Shown in pieces: positions 1 to 10,760 of a stretch of 64,000 bases of DNA; position 1 is the stretch's first letter; each line of letters opens with the position of its first letter. The notes below the pieces were generated by a model. The model saw only the letters and a program-made list of their open reading frames with translations. It had not been told where the DNA came from and ran no database searches. A program made the translations under genes and the position numbers. Origin of the DNA: Chrysopilus asiliformis (lineage: Eukaryota; Arthropoda; Insecta; Diptera; Rhagionidae); assembly GCA_964034945.1 (NCBI GenBank), contig OZ035962.1:32453943-32517942 (forward strand), written 5' to 3'.

Positions 1-306
1 TTTATCTTGAGGCGTCTCACTCCGTCTGATGCTCATTTGTTTCCGTCTCATTAAATGAGAACGGTGGGAAATTTTTTGAATGAGAAGCAAATTGTCTCAT
101 TCGATTTTGGGACAAAATGAGCCATAAATGAGAACAGTTCTCACTCCGTGTGATACCAAATTATTTCCTAAATGAGAACGTTACGAATGAGATGAAATGA
201 AAAGTTTTCTCGTGACGTCACGTCTCATTCAAATGAGCGATTTGAGTGATGGTCTGATACTAGCTTTAACCAATTAACGCCCGCTGTACACAAACGACTA
301 CACCGG
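1..306. repeat. Degenerate TGAGA-rich repeat block
   Basis: There is no gene here. A phrase beginning TCTCACTCCGT and ending AAATGAGAACG occurs near 15-67 and again near 140-180. ATGAGA and its complement TCTCAT recur throughout 1-235 in both orientations. This resembles the subterminal part of a DNA transposon with repeated binding motifs, but the window starts inside it, so no boundary can be given. The superfamily is not recognised. Confidence 0.4.
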
Positions 307-441
307 ATATATCTGTGGTAATAGCTTAAATCGATTAAATCGATTTTCAAACCAAACTGATCTGTATTTACATTTACAAACAGATCACTTTGGCTTTGCC
401 TGGAAATCGACTTAAGCTACTTTAACATATTATAACAGATT
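307..441. mobile_element. TIR MITE, family M1, copy 1
   Basis: A 135-bp element whose two halves are inverted repeats. The left end reads ATATATCTGTGGTAATA and the right end, complemented, reads ATCTGTTATAATATG. A shared core follows on each arm (CGATTTTCA on the left, CGATTTCCA on the right). A second copy lies at 24111-24250. TA-rich ends suggest Tc1/mariner-type mobilisation. It has no coding capacity. Confidence 0.7.
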
Positions 442-994
442 TTCGCACAAAATTTTTTTCTAGAATTTTCTTTTTATTTTGTGTATTTTATAACAATAAA
501 TTTGTTTTTGTGTTAAAAATATTCAGTGGTTTTCTCATGGGCATTAATGGGTTAATAGGCTAGTGTGAACTCAGTCAGTCTGTTGGGGCCTCCATATAAC
601 TGTTCATTTGACGGTTGAGGCCTCAAAAATATGTAAAGCAGTGAACTATGGTAACACAAATAAGGCTTTTGGAACATGAAATTTCAAGAAAAAGTTGATA
701 CCTTTAAATTGCTATTATTTTTCAAAGTCTTGATAAAGTTTTAGAATAGGGAGATTCATGACAGCACAAAATTGTGGACAATATATTAAGCCTTTAATCA
801 TCATTGGAGGACTCGAATTTTTCTTGTGCCTGGAACCCCAGATTACATAAAGAAGTAGCCTAAATATATTTGGAAGTTTCGAATCAGGGCCTTTTTATTG
901 AAAATTTTTTTTGAAAAATAAATATTAGAAATGATCTTTGGTATCTTAACTTCAAAATACTGAATTATTGAAAACTTCAATACGTTAAGGCAAA
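442..994. other. AT-rich non-coding stretch
   Basis: I see no open frame, RNA gene or clear repeat boundary here. It includes TTTATT hexamers near 472 and 894 that would read AATAAA on the minus strand. They lie more than 1 kb past the stop of the minus-strand gene, so use as its poly(A) signal is only a possibility. Confidence 0.4.
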
Positions 995-1218
995 GTCTAG
1001 GCTAGGGGTGTCCAACCTTTTAGCTTTCCTGAGCCACATTGGGAGAAGACTAGTTATTTTGGGCCACAAATAAAATATACTCTCATTGCTAAAGAGCGTG
1101 CTCAATTTAAGTAAGGTTTTTTGAGTCGCATTCTCATAAAGTTGGTAAATATTTCAGTTTTTGTTGGGCCACATTCAAACACGTCTTGGGCCGCAGGTTT
1201 GATAAGCCTGGTATAGGC
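995..1218. mobile_element. hAT-type MITE with 8-bp target duplication
   Basis: The element body is 1003-1210. The left end is TAGGGGTGTCCAACC and the right end, complemented, is CAGGCTTATCAAACC. It is flanked by near-identical 8-mers, gtctaggc (995-1002) and gtataggc (1211-1218). An 8-bp duplication and CAGGGG-like ends are the hAT signature. The phrases GGGCCACA and GGGCCGCAGG inside it are typical of a widespread hAT MITE type also seen in vertebrates. There is no coding capacity. Confidence 0.75.
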
Positions 1219-1594
1219 AATCCAAGTAATTTTAGTTTCATTTGAAAATTTCAATAAGATCACGCTCGTCTGTTGTGTCGTTCTAACTCATGGATTTCGC
1301 TTCACTTTCTTCAGTACTTATGAAAATTTTTATATAAAGTGAAACTGATATTTTTATACAGTGGCACCGGTATTAAGACGAACTCGCACTGGACCAGAAA
1401 ATTTGTCCGGCTTAGAAAGGTTTCCGCTTTTTTTACTTTGTACTTTGGTTAAGGTAAGAAAAAATCGCATTAAATAAAGATGCTAATCACCGATACATGG
1501 ACATCCTCTTTCAGAGCAATAAATAACAAAAAAATTATAATAAGTTGAGAGCGACAACTCTGAACTTTTTGCGCTAACATACAAAAAGCATTAA

Positions 1595-1678
1595 AATTGG
1601 GTTTTTTTATAGTTTCTGCCAGAGCTTAGGGGAAGACCCTTTAATGCCGAAGCACAGCTCAGATTGGTAATTGGGTTT
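1595..1678 (-). mobile_element. Very short retroposed fragment (LINE/SINE 3' end), copy 1
   Basis: About 64 bp (1605-1668) flanked by a perfect 10-bp direct repeat, AATTGGGTTT (1595-1604 and 1669-1678). Read on the minus strand, it ends in TATAAAA next to the A-rich duplication. The core, 1619-1662, is almost identical to the insert at 55963-56041. Target duplication plus an A tail implies LINE machinery copying a 5'-truncated RNA. The source element is not recognised. Confidence 0.7.
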
Positions 1679-2072
1679 AACGCCTCAGTACACGTCCCCG
1701 AAAGTCTGAGATGTCACGTTGCTGATCGAGAAGTGGTTAAGCAACGCACCGAGTAATGAGTTTTCGACTTTCAAAATAAAATGTGAACTACACTGGTACA
1801 ACAAATGGCGCTTAAAAATCGAAATCTTCCGCTTTAGTAAAACGCTTTTCGTGTAGAAATAAATGAAATCAACAAAAACAAACCAAGGATTTGGCAAATC
1901 TGTGCCTTATGTAGAGCACATTAGAAATGATTTTTCAATAATAAAGTAAAATTTCTAATAATATTCATAGATATTTTGAAATTAAAAAAAATTTCAATGC
2001 GAGTGAAATCATACAAGATTCAGAACAGAAACCTTTGGTTTCTTTATCGAATCAAATTAAAATCTCCCCAAT
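1679..2072. other. 3' flank of the large minus-strand gene
   Basis: Immediately downstream of the stop of the minus-strand gene, so 3' UTR at least in part. I find no convincing AATAAA on the minus strand within the first 400 bases. The transcript end is therefore undetermined. Nothing else is recognised. Confidence 0.35.
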
Positions 2073-5000
2073 TTAAAGTAACATTAAAGCAATAATTGTG
2101 ATAACAGCTACAGTAATAGCGAGAAACGTAAACATATCATTGCTGGCAATACCGCATGTGCAAATTAAGATCAGGTGTTGAATTATTGATTGTCCATTAT
2201 CGGGCACTACCGCTAAACTTTTCGACTGTGCACTATCACTATGATTGATACCATTTTTAATACAACTATCGCTAACTTTATTATCATTACTATTTGTTAA
2301 CCTGTGCTCGGAATCATCATGTAAACGATTCCTCAGTTGTCCTCGATCCAAGCCACTGCAGCTGGGATCCTTGTCAATTTGGTCAACGTTCGACATGCTG
2401 GTGTCGGTGGAAGAAGCGGACACGGCTGTGGTTTCAGTAAAGCATTCGGAACGTGAAGAGTTCTCGGGTAAAGAATGTAAAGGACTCAGAGAGTTTAGAG
2501 AAGAAGTGCGTGATAGTGTGACAGTATTATTATCGAACTTACAACTAATTTGATCTTCATCAAGATTTTCTTGATCTTCATCACGATCACCACTTATGCG
2601 ATCGTCATCACCTAAACCCATTTTTTCTTCAGTGTCTGGATAACTCGTATCTTTGGTACCATTCGAACTAGCCTTTTGCGTAATATCGCCATCTTCGTTT
2701 TCGTTGGGTTCATGGCGATCATTGGATTTTGTTTCATCTTCAACGCATTGTTGTTGGTTACTGAAATGATCGGTTTGGATATCGATCTGATTGATAAAAG
2801 GATAACGAGGATTAGAATTACTATTATTACAATATTCATATTGACTGTTATGCAATAATGATAGCTCAAGACTAGTTGTATTATTTGATTGCTGTACAAC
2901 AGGAAAATCAGATAGACTAACATTACCCGAATCCGGATTGGATTCGCTATCATTAAAATTATTGTTAATTGAATCGGAAAGTGATGTGACTGCGATTTGT
3001 GTACTATGATTATTATTATTATCATTCAATTGCTTTAAGTGATAAATGCCAAAATTCCTATCATTATTATTTTCATTTTCTTCGGTCATGCAATCATTGA
3101 GATCATCCATTTCATCGTCGTCATTCTCGTCATCGTCATGCGTTTCGGGAATGGTATCAAGGCAAGACATTAACAGTGATGATGTTATGGTAGCAGATGG
3201 CCTACCACCGCCGGCATTGCCAAATCTCATACCATAATATGAATCATGCTGGGACCGTAATGGCGGCAAATAGAAATAGCACTGGCAATTATCAACATCA
3301 TGGCCAAGATTTTCATTAGCAGGCGTGCAATCATTATCAGTAACAAAATTCAAAGGGGCAATGGTAGTAGTTGTAGTAGTAGCGGTGGCGATAGCATCAC
3401 AAGTAGAAGGAACACAAGGAGTAGTAGTAGAAGTAGTACTGGCGGTAGCAACGGTAGCAATAGCGATATTATTATTTGTAGCGACAACAATACGATTACA
3501 GCGGCAGGCATTAGCATTCGCATCGAACGGAATCGCGTCTTTTAGCAGGCGCTTATTACCTGTGGTTGTTGTATTCGCCGACGAACTGGACTGATTCGTC
3601 GCTGTTGTCGACGCTGTCGAAATACCGAAGATCATAGCTAGCTCTTCGGATGAATTGTACTGCGATTGAGTACCACCGAGGGTGGCTGACAGTGGCGGCA
3701 CCCCACTTAACTCAATTAGATTACCGACTGGCGTTAAATCTAGCAATGGCGATGGGGTTGTGCTAAATGGTGAATTCATGTGGTTTGGGGTTGCTGCACT
3801 CGATGACGCAACTTCATACGATGTTGTACTGAATGTTTTTAATGGATCTGTACTAAGCGGATTGTATAGTTCACTACTACTCGGCGATTTTAGGTAATCA
3901 CTAGAGGAATTCGCGTGTATCGACGTTAGGCTGGACGATTTCTGTTGTCGACTAGGGGTGGGACTCGACGATTTTATATAATCGCTTGATGAAGTTTTTA
4001 TATCGCCGCCGGCTTCATCGGATGTTCTTTGCTCATCCGAAGATTGTCGCCGAGTTAAAGGACTCTTTTCGTTCACATGCTTTTCACATTCTTTCATAAT
4101 TTTATCAATTTCTTCTTCCTCCCCCACTACTTCGTTCTTCGGCACATCACGACGTGATTCTACTCGATCTTGACTTTGACTCTTCGCTCGGCCTTCGGAT
4201 TGTCCTGCAACGACAGAATCGCTGTCAATATTCGCATAATCATGGCACACATCTTTAGCTGCTTTACATGTCTGGTCAGCGACTCGTTTTTCTTCTTTGA
4301 TATCTGTGTTTAAATTATCATAGTCCGGACCCTCGTAAGACCCTGCGTTAGCATAATCTGGACCGTCGTAGGATTTACCTTTAGTGTAGTTCGATTTCTC
4401 GCTGGATCCTGATTTTGTACGATCCGGGAGCTCATATGATCCCCCTTTTATGTAATTCGAACGCTCATATGAACCGGATTTCACATATCTTGGTCCCTCA
4501 TACGATCCTGACTTTGAAGCAGCATCACTTTCCGGCTCAGTATGACTAGTTGCGGGTTCATCCTGAAGATCACTCAATTCACTAATCTGCCTCATGCATC
4601 TTGTAGCAATTTCGCCGATTCGCTTTGAGCTTGGATCCAGTTTGCCAAGCAAGTGGGCCACAATATTGTCATTCGCATTTTCATTGGGCGGTGAAGATAC
4701 AGGTGGTGACGGCGGAGAAGGAGGAGTATTATCTTTATTTTTAACAATTTGCGCAATTTCTATAACAGCTGGAGGTTCCACAGTCACGGCCTGCTGCAGT
4801 AATTTTCCGCAAACCTTTGCCGCATCGGATGCTTCAATGATATCTTTGAGAAGCTTCTCTTCCTTGCTGAGCTTACGCTTTGGTAACGGTTCCGGATCGG
4901 GCTCTGGTGGCACAGCATCAAGCAGTATCTCCTCACACATCTTAGCTGCTCTCGACACTTCGTCAATGTCACGATCCAGTTTTTTGATATCTGGATTTGT

Positions 5001-7898
5001 AATTCGATCACTACTTCCAGGACTTGAACTCTTCGACAAGTTACTGGTTTCCCGCCTCAACTCCATCAGATCACGACTTAACTTCTCACTGCTTTCCTTG
5101 GCTTCTTTAGCTATTTGATTGAGAACCTCTTCCATTCCACTGGAATTTTGCAGCGGCTCTGGGCTGATACTTCTTCGTGGCAACGGGATCGGCGGTTTCT
5201 GAGTGAAGTAAGCGCTAGATCCAGAATTCGATCCGTTATTCAAAGTCGATGGTAGATTAAATACAGCACCATTTTGACTCGACGAATGATTAAAACTCTG
5301 TTGCCGAGACTTCGCAACTGGCGAGGAGACCTTTGGTAGATCTACGGCCTGGAGGTTTCTCAACAAAGTTAAAGGCGATGAGATCTCATCTTCTTTACGT
5401 ACATCGCTGACACTTCCAGCTTTCTCGAGTGCCCGATCCAGATCGTAATAGTCGTACATACTACCTCCAGAAGGTTTGGCGGCATCTCTCTGGATCAGGC
5501 TGTAAATGTTCGCCGACAACGATCGTTGAGCTCTCTTCTTCTTGTTCAACACCGCGCTCGGGTAGACAAATGCCGGGCGTCCATTGTTCGGCGAATCCTT
5601 TCGTAGCTGACGGACAGCCATGTCATCTGTTACTAAATCGGGTACATTGTGGGGCATACAGTGGATTTTCTTTTTGTTTTCTTTTTCAGGGGAAACATGC
5701 AGGTAATCAGTGTTAGGGGAAGGTGGCACCGGACCAATCGGTATCCCGAATGGGGGTTGTGTATCTAGTGTTTTAACCATTGTGTTAGCACGCTTCAAAT
5801 TCCGGTAAACAACATCATCCAAAACAACATCTGGTTCACCAGTATTAGCATCGTCGTCGTCTTCATCGTCATCCTCGTCGTTCACGTCATTCCCGTAGTT
5901 AGCGACTGCATATTTGTTGAAGTTCGTTGGTGTGAGAATGTCACGGCGTTCCGCTCGCTCTAGCAGATCTTCATCGCCCAACTTGAGACTCTTGTAAATC
6001 TCTTCGAGTTCATTGATCGCGTCCTCAAGGTTCGTCGACTTTCGGCCAGCTATCTGATCCTTCTCGGGGGTGATTCTAACGGGATAAATGCGTTGTGGTG
6101 GCGCCGGTGGAACTCGCGACTTCGACAATTCAGCACCCCTCGCCTTGATATATTCGTCATATTTGCTAGACGGGGGCTGGGCCACCATGCTCGCGGGATT
6201 CTGTTGCTGTTTCTGCACGTGCCCTTGATTCTGACTGTAGTAACTCGGCATTGAGTTGCTCTTATTATCTTTCGGCTTACTCACAACCTCAACAACGTTT
6301 CTCTCATTTTTATCTACGGTCGGCTTGATGAAAAGACTACCGCTCACAACGTTATCAACTTCATCAGTTAACCCATTCCGTGGAGACACAGGAATTGAGA
6401 ACATGCTCTCAAATGGACTTCTATAGGCTGTTCCCACTCGAGAACCCGAAACTGAACGTGGTTTTGGTTTATTCCGATCAACTTCCGGGTTCCGGCCACG
6501 CCGACTTGCCTCTTCCTGTTCGATTTTCTTCCAGAAGTGCGAAGCGGTTTTCATTGGCGATGGAAGACCATTCTTTGATGTTCTGATTTGTTGAGGATTC
6601 ACCACGAATTGTGTGGGAGCTGCCACCGGAGCCATCAGAACGGGTTTAGCATCCTCTGGCTTAACAATGTGGATAGGTTTCCTAGATCGTGGCACAGCAT
6701 CTGCCACATATTTATACTCTTGAGGCGTGGCGATAGTCTGAGAATGTCGATTGCTATCTCTATCACCTCGCGAAATGAAGCGTCTAGGCTGAGGCACCGG
6801 CTGCGCGGAGGCTGGACGTGGAGCAATTGATGTTTGGTAAATGCTTCCATTGGGACCCCACAGTTTATCATCAGACACACATCTGCCGTTCATTGTTGAG
6901 TACATGGGCGCGGATATCTTGTCGAACGCGTAAGATATTGGCCGCGGATCATTGTGTCCAGGCATGTTAAGCCTTCTTTGAGGGTCTCGCGGAGGAGGTG
7001 GAGGTGGTGGGCTTTTGGCAAGTGGCTCGCGCGGATATCTATTCCCAGGCATCTGAATTTGACTTTCATAACTGATACTTCGTTTATCAGGAAGAACTGA
7101 GCTATACTGAACTGTTGGCTTGCTACTACGTTGTCCAGGATATGCCCAATTAGTGTGGGCTGGTATATCGGTTGTTGGAACGCTCGTCAAACTAGAGGAA
7201 TTCTTGAGGCCGTAAGTCGGTTGCAACTGCTGGCTTCCACCATAGCTGTAGGTGGTCACCTCGACTGGTTGTGCCTTCCAGCGACCTGGCGGATAATTGA
7301 TTTCGACAAATGCAGGGTTATTTGATTCGTCGCGACTCATTCGCTTGTAATATCGCTCAGTGCGAGCGGCACGACTTTTTCTGTGGGCACCGGCCCCAGC
7401 TCCACCACTTCCCAGGCTTTCATCACTGCGGTATCGGGATATCGATGAGGAATTGTGTGATTTAATTTCTTCATCGCTCGACGAGTGATGCTGGGCTAAT
7501 TTGACTGCGCGTTTCTTCTCCCGCCTCAGTCGACGATCTAGAGATCCCGTCGATTTGATCGAATCGTGCACCTCGTTTGTGTCGAATGGTAGGAACAATT
7601 CTGTACTGTCCTTGGGATTGATAACAATATGATCGAATCCGGATCCAGCGACTTTGCTGGTTCTCTTCCTCTTGTTCTCCTTCTTTTTAGGGCGAAGCGG
7701 TATAAATCCTGCTTTCCGATCCTCGTCCGAGGATGAATCCGAATCGACTTCCTTCTTTTTCCGAAAGAACCGTCCAAATGACCATTTCTTACTTGAATCC
7801 TTTTTGGCATTTTTCTCCATTCCGGATGAATTGTGGTCGAAGTTAGCGATGGCCTCCTTGGGCAGAGGCAACTGCGGCCTCCAGGAGGTCTGAACGGT
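2073..7898 (-). CDS. Large disordered tail-anchored protein, terminal exon
   Basis: One uninterrupted exon of about 1,941 codons. A TTG near 7871 begins the longest nominal ORF, but reading stays open to 7898, where a pyrimidine tract ends in AG, a strong splice acceptor in phase 0. The true start is therefore in an upstream exon. Residue numbers here count from the TTG. Visible parts: a basic N-terminus with SFGRFFRKKK near residue 32; a seven-proline run near 290; an acidic D/E run near 669; two related helical motifs, AAKMCEEILL near 977 and AAKVCGKLLQ near 1019, with a third AAKDVC near 1202; six to seven degenerate SGSYE repeats at about 1120-1190; long Ser/Thr/Asn/Asp tracts after 1280. 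The last 20 residues are hydrophobic and followed by the stop, predicting a C-terminal anchor with the bulk in the cytosol. Most of it should be disordered. No catalytic domain is recognised. It looks like a scaffold or adaptor, but function is not inferable from the window. Confidence 0.85.
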   Translation of the reverse strand, partial: TVQTSWRPQLPLPKEAIANFDHNSSGMEKNAKKDSSKKWSFGRFFRKKKEVDSDSSSDEDRKAGFIPLRPKKKENKRKRTSKVAGSGFDHIVINPKDSTELFLPFDTNEVHDSIKSTGSLDRRLRREKKRAVKLAQHHSSSDEEIKSHNSSSISRYRSDESLGSGGAGAGAHRKSRAARTERYYKRMSRDESNNPAFVEINYPPGRWKAQPVEVTTYSYGGSQQLQPTYGLKNSSSLTSVPTTDIPAHTNWAYPGQRSSKPTVQYSSVLPDKRSISYESQIQMPGNRYPREPLAKSPPPPPPPRDPQRRLNMPGHNDPRPISYAFDKISAPMYSTMNGRCVSDDKLWGPNGSIYQTSIAPRPASAQPVPQPRRFISRGDRDSNRHSQTIATPQEYKYVADAVPRSRKPIHIVKPEDAKPVLMAPVAAPTQFVVNPQQIRTSKNGLPSPMKTASHFWKKIEQEEASRRGRNPEVDRNKPKPRSVSGSRVGTAYRSPFESMFSIPVSPRNGLTDEVDNVVSGSLFIKPTVDKNERNVVEVVSKPKDNKSNSMPSYYSQNQGHVQKQQQNPASMVAQPPSSKYDEYIKARGAELSKSRVPPAPPQRIYPVRITPEKDQIAGRKSTNLEDAINELEEIYKSLKLGDEDLLERAERRDILTPTNFNKYAVANYGNDVNDEDDDEDDDDANTGEPDVVLDDVVYRNLKRANTMVKTLDTQPPFGIPIGPVPPSPNTDYLHVSPEKENKKKIHCMPHNVPDLVTDDMAVRQLRKDSPNNGRPAFVYPSAVLNKKKRAQRSLSANIYSLIQRDAAKPSGGSMYDYYDLDRALEKAGSVSDVRKEDEISSPLTLLRNLQAVDLPKVSSPVAKSRQQSFNHSSSQNGAVFNLPSTLNNGSNSGSSAYFTQKPPIPLPRRSISPEPLQNSSGMEEVLNQIAKEAKESSEKLSRDLMELRRETSNLSKSSSPGSSDRITNPDIKKLDRDIDEVSRAAKMCEEILLDAVPPEPDPEPLPKRKLSKEEKLLKDIIEASDAAKVCGKLLQQAVTVEPPAVIEIAQIVKNKDNTPPSPPSPPVSSPPNENANDNIVAHLLGKLDPSSKRIGEIATRCMRQISELSDLQDEPATSHTEPESDAASKSGSYEGPRYVKSGSYERSNYIKGGSYELPDRTKSGSSEKSNYTKGKSYDGPDYANAGSYEGPDYDNLNTDIKEEKRVADQTCKAAKDVCHDYANIDSDSVVAGQSEGRAKSQSQDRVESRRDVPKNEVVGEEEEIDKIMKECEKHVNEKSPLTRRQSSDEQRTSDEAGGDIKTSSSDYIKSSSPTPSRQQKSSSLTSIHANSSSDYLKSPSSSELYNPLSTDPLKTFSTTSYEVASSSAATPNHMNSPFSTTPSPLLDLTPVGNLIELSGVPPLSATLGGTQSQYNSSEELAMIFGISTASTTATNQSSSSANTTTTGNKRLLKDAIPFDANANACRCNRIVVATNNNIAIATVATASTTSTTTPCVPSTCDAIATATTTTTTIAPLNFVTDNDCTPANENLGHDVDNCQCYFYLPPLRSQHDSYYGMRFGNAGGGRPSATITSSLLMSCLDTIPETHDDDENDDDEMDDLNDCMTEENENNNDRNFGIYHLKQLNDNNNNHSTQIAVTSLSDSINNNFNDSESNPDSGNVSLSDFPVVQQSNNTTSLELSLLHNSQYEYCNNSNSNPRYPFINQIDIQTDHFSNQQQCVEDETKSNDRHEPNENEDGDITQKASSNGTKDTSYPDTEEKMGLGDDDRISGDRDEDQENLDEDQISCKFDNNTVTLSRTSSLNSLSPLHSLPENSSRSECFTETTAVSASSTDTSMSNVDQIDKDPSCSGLDRGQLRNRLHDDSEHRLTNSNDNKVSDSCIKNGINHSDSAQSKSLAVVPDNGQSIIQHLILICTCGIASNDMFTFLAITVAVITIIALMLL

Positions 7899-7922
7899 CT
7901 AAAAAGAAAAGAAAAAAAAACA
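7899..7922 (-). promoter_or_regulatory. 3' splice acceptor of the terminal exon
   Basis: On the minus strand a run of about 20 pyrimidines is followed directly by AG (7900-7899), then the codons ACC GTT CAG ACC. The open frame stays in register with the downstream protein. This marks intron to its right and shows that the gene continues upstream. Confidence 0.8.
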
Positions 7923-10499
7923 TTAAATTAATTATGGTATCACCTTGGATTCGGTCATCAAAATCAAATAAAAATTAACTCCTTGAAGTGATCATCAGGG
8001 AAAAATAGAATAGATATAGAAAAATAAAATTGTTTGGGAGTCAACGCTGAAGAATTTCATTTCGACAAGTGCTGATCATTCGGATCAAAAACGGAATCTG
8101 TCCATGAGATTAAGGTGAATTATTATTATGATAAATCTTAATCTTTAGAGGCTTAATATGAGACTACTGTGTTCATGGTAAATTGTTTGGCAGCGGAATC
8201 CCATCGGTAGTGGCAATGGCACAGCTGACGCAAAGTCTATATCTAAGTCCACGTTTACAGAAATTTCACGAGATCATTTTTAGATGGTCGCTTCAGCCGA
8301 AGATCTATTCTAGAGGAACTGCAAGACCAGAAACATTTACCGAATGATCTAAATATAAACTCCTTCGAAAAGAATTATGCTTTCGTGAATTTAAATTCTG
8401 ACCTATACACATATGCAATCGGTCCGAGAAAAGATTTTTTTTTGTTTAAAGGAAATGCCGAAAAAATTCGAAGAAAAATCTCTGCTTTGTTTCTATTGAG
8501 GAAAAGGTGAAATTATTAATATTTTTGTTGACAATGACAACTTTAGATGTTCATATTTTACCGGAATGTCGCTTAATGTAGCGTAAAGCTAAGAGCTTAA
8601 TGTTTAAGCGGCATTTTTACGGAATTTTTGATCAAAAAACATTTCTTTTGTTTTTCTGAAAATCTTTTGAACATTAAAAATAATTTAAACACAGCAAATA
8701 ATTGGATTAAAATGTATGTAACAAAAGTGATATTTGTGAATGTTTGCACGAAAATTTGTATAGAAAAAAGGAAGAAATGGTCTCACTTTGCTGAGGTGGG
8801 GCGAAAATTGCCATTTTTTATATTAATCCAAAAATCAGGGTTATTTCATACGCAAGATTTGTAAAGCACAAGGCAAGAGGTGGTCTGACTTTGCTCAGGA
8901 CAGGGTGGGGCGAAAATTGCCATTTTTTTTATATCAAAGAGCTATAGAAACGGTTTCCTACGCAGAGGGCAATTATTTATTTGCCCAGCGTTTAATATGC
9001 AGGCTAATACTTAATTGTCGAGCCTCTTTTTTAAAAAAGAAAATCTCAGTTGAAAGACATATAAAAAATATATCCAATATATGAAAAATTCTTAGCTAAC
9101 AACACTCCCTGTGAGAAATCAGGACCGACACTACTGTTTTCCTGGACATTCCTACAAATGGATTTTGATTTATTGAAGTATAATGTAGCCCTAAAAAACT
9201 TCAATACAATCGATTTTTTTAAATAGACGGAAACTTCACGAAATCTATAAATTCTGCTTGAATATTGTATCTTTAACAGTATTACAAAAACCACCCAATT
9301 ATTTAGAGAAAATGTTTGAATTTAGATAGATAGAAAAAAAATCCCTGTTAATTATTGATCATGTTTTGTAATTCGATGTCATCCCAGATGATTTCGGAAA
9401 TTTTATCATCCATTTCAATTAATTAACAACAAAACACCACATCAGTGGCACTGAAATTGTTTGGTTGACTGCAATTTAATTCAACCGAACAAATGAATCC
9501 ATCGCAATCTCCCAGAATCTCGAATGAAATTCTCCTAAGATTAGAAATATTTACAATAAATTTTCAAACACCGTGAAAGCGATGGGGCCCATTTCGAATG
9601 TTTCTTAACCTCAGTTTTGCCCTCGCAAAACTCTTTCCCCAAAAATATTTTTCTGTTTGAAAGAAATGTTTCGTTTCCCACTTTTTTCTTTTTTTAAATT
9701 TAGTTTAAATACTCCTAGGTGGGTGCGTGAATTTCCGTCAATTTTCGCAAAAAACTTCGGCAGTTAGTTTGATTTTGGCAGTTTATCGATTTTTTTCTTT
9801 AATTTTTATGGTTTTCCTCGAACATTTCCCATTGCGCCGCGAAAAACACGAAAAATAATTATTATTTTCTTTATGATAGAGCAAGATAGAGAAAAATATC
9901 ATTGACCGAGAAAAACGTTTTGCGTATTTTTTCGTATGTTTTTTTTTGCATTTGCCAGAAAAATGTTTGAATAGATTTTAATTTTCGAGTGGAAAAACGA
10001 AAAAAAAATTCAAAAATAATTGAAAACAATCGGCTTAAGGACGGGAAAAACGAAGAAAACTTAAAGAACTTGAACCAGAACACAAATGCGGGGCATGATG
10101 TACAAATGCCCCAACGATGTGAATGTCCTTGAGATTTTTTTGTGAAGTTTTCTGTGGCCATTTGCAATTTTTTACTTTGGCAGTAATTAGCGATAGAAAA
10201 ATAAAACATTTTTTGTGGCTAAAATTGTGGAAACTTTGCAATTTTGGCAAACTAAACATACGGTTTTTCAATATTTTTTTTATAAAATAACTGAAAATAT
10301 CATGCATTCCGTTAGATGTCGAGGACGCGTCAGGTGTTTGGTTCCAATTTAGAAAACCGGGTTTTTCAACCAAATTCCGACTGTCACGTTTTCTTTCTGA
10401 ACATTCTCAGTCGTTTTACTGAATAAATATCTTTGAACTTAATTTTTTTTCGAACTGAATAAATATACCTGTATAAGGACTAAAATGAAAACCTAAGAA
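7923..10499. other. AT-rich non-coding DNA, probably intron
   Basis: No coding region is supported. One local direct repeat is visible: a ~45-bp phrase containing GGTGGGGCGAAAATTGCCAT occurs at about 8778-8823 and 8880-8932. The remainder is A/T-run rich with no recognisable element ends. Confidence 0.4.
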
Positions 10500-10505
10500 A
10501 AATTC

Positions 10506-10760
10506 CGACGTAGTCCAAGTGGTAAAGCACTTCGCCCGTATTCCGGAGGTCGGTGGTTCAATTCCCGGCTGTCGCAGGCTGTGACTAAAGTCCACTCAAC
10601 TTGCTTTACGAAATGAGCAGTGATAGTTGCCACTTGGTGCTAACGACATCATCGGTCTAGATTGGTATCACGGCCTCCGCTGTTGATGGGTTGCAACGTA
10701 AAAACCTTACAAATGTTGTAATTCATCCATGGTTCGCAATCCATGTAAAATTGTAGGTGC
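10506..10760 (+). mobile_element. tRNA-derived SINE, family S1, copy 1
   Basis: The head carries a pol III A box (TAGTCCAAGTGG at 10510) and a B box (GGTTCAATTCC near 10554) at tRNA-like spacing. A non-tRNA body follows with GTCCACTCAACTTGCTTTAC and a later ACCTTACAAATG segment. The same order of blocks occurs at 33388-33580. There is no cloverleaf acceptor stem, so this is a SINE and not a functional tRNA gene. Confidence 0.7.

Noticed and set aside
2612..3025. Open frames opposite or overlapping the large minus-strand exon, such as 2612-3025, 3300-3594 and 4594-5118
   Set aside because: They mirror Asn/Asp/Ser/Thr codon runs of the real gene in other frames. Composition is simple-repeat-like and there are no splice or start signals.
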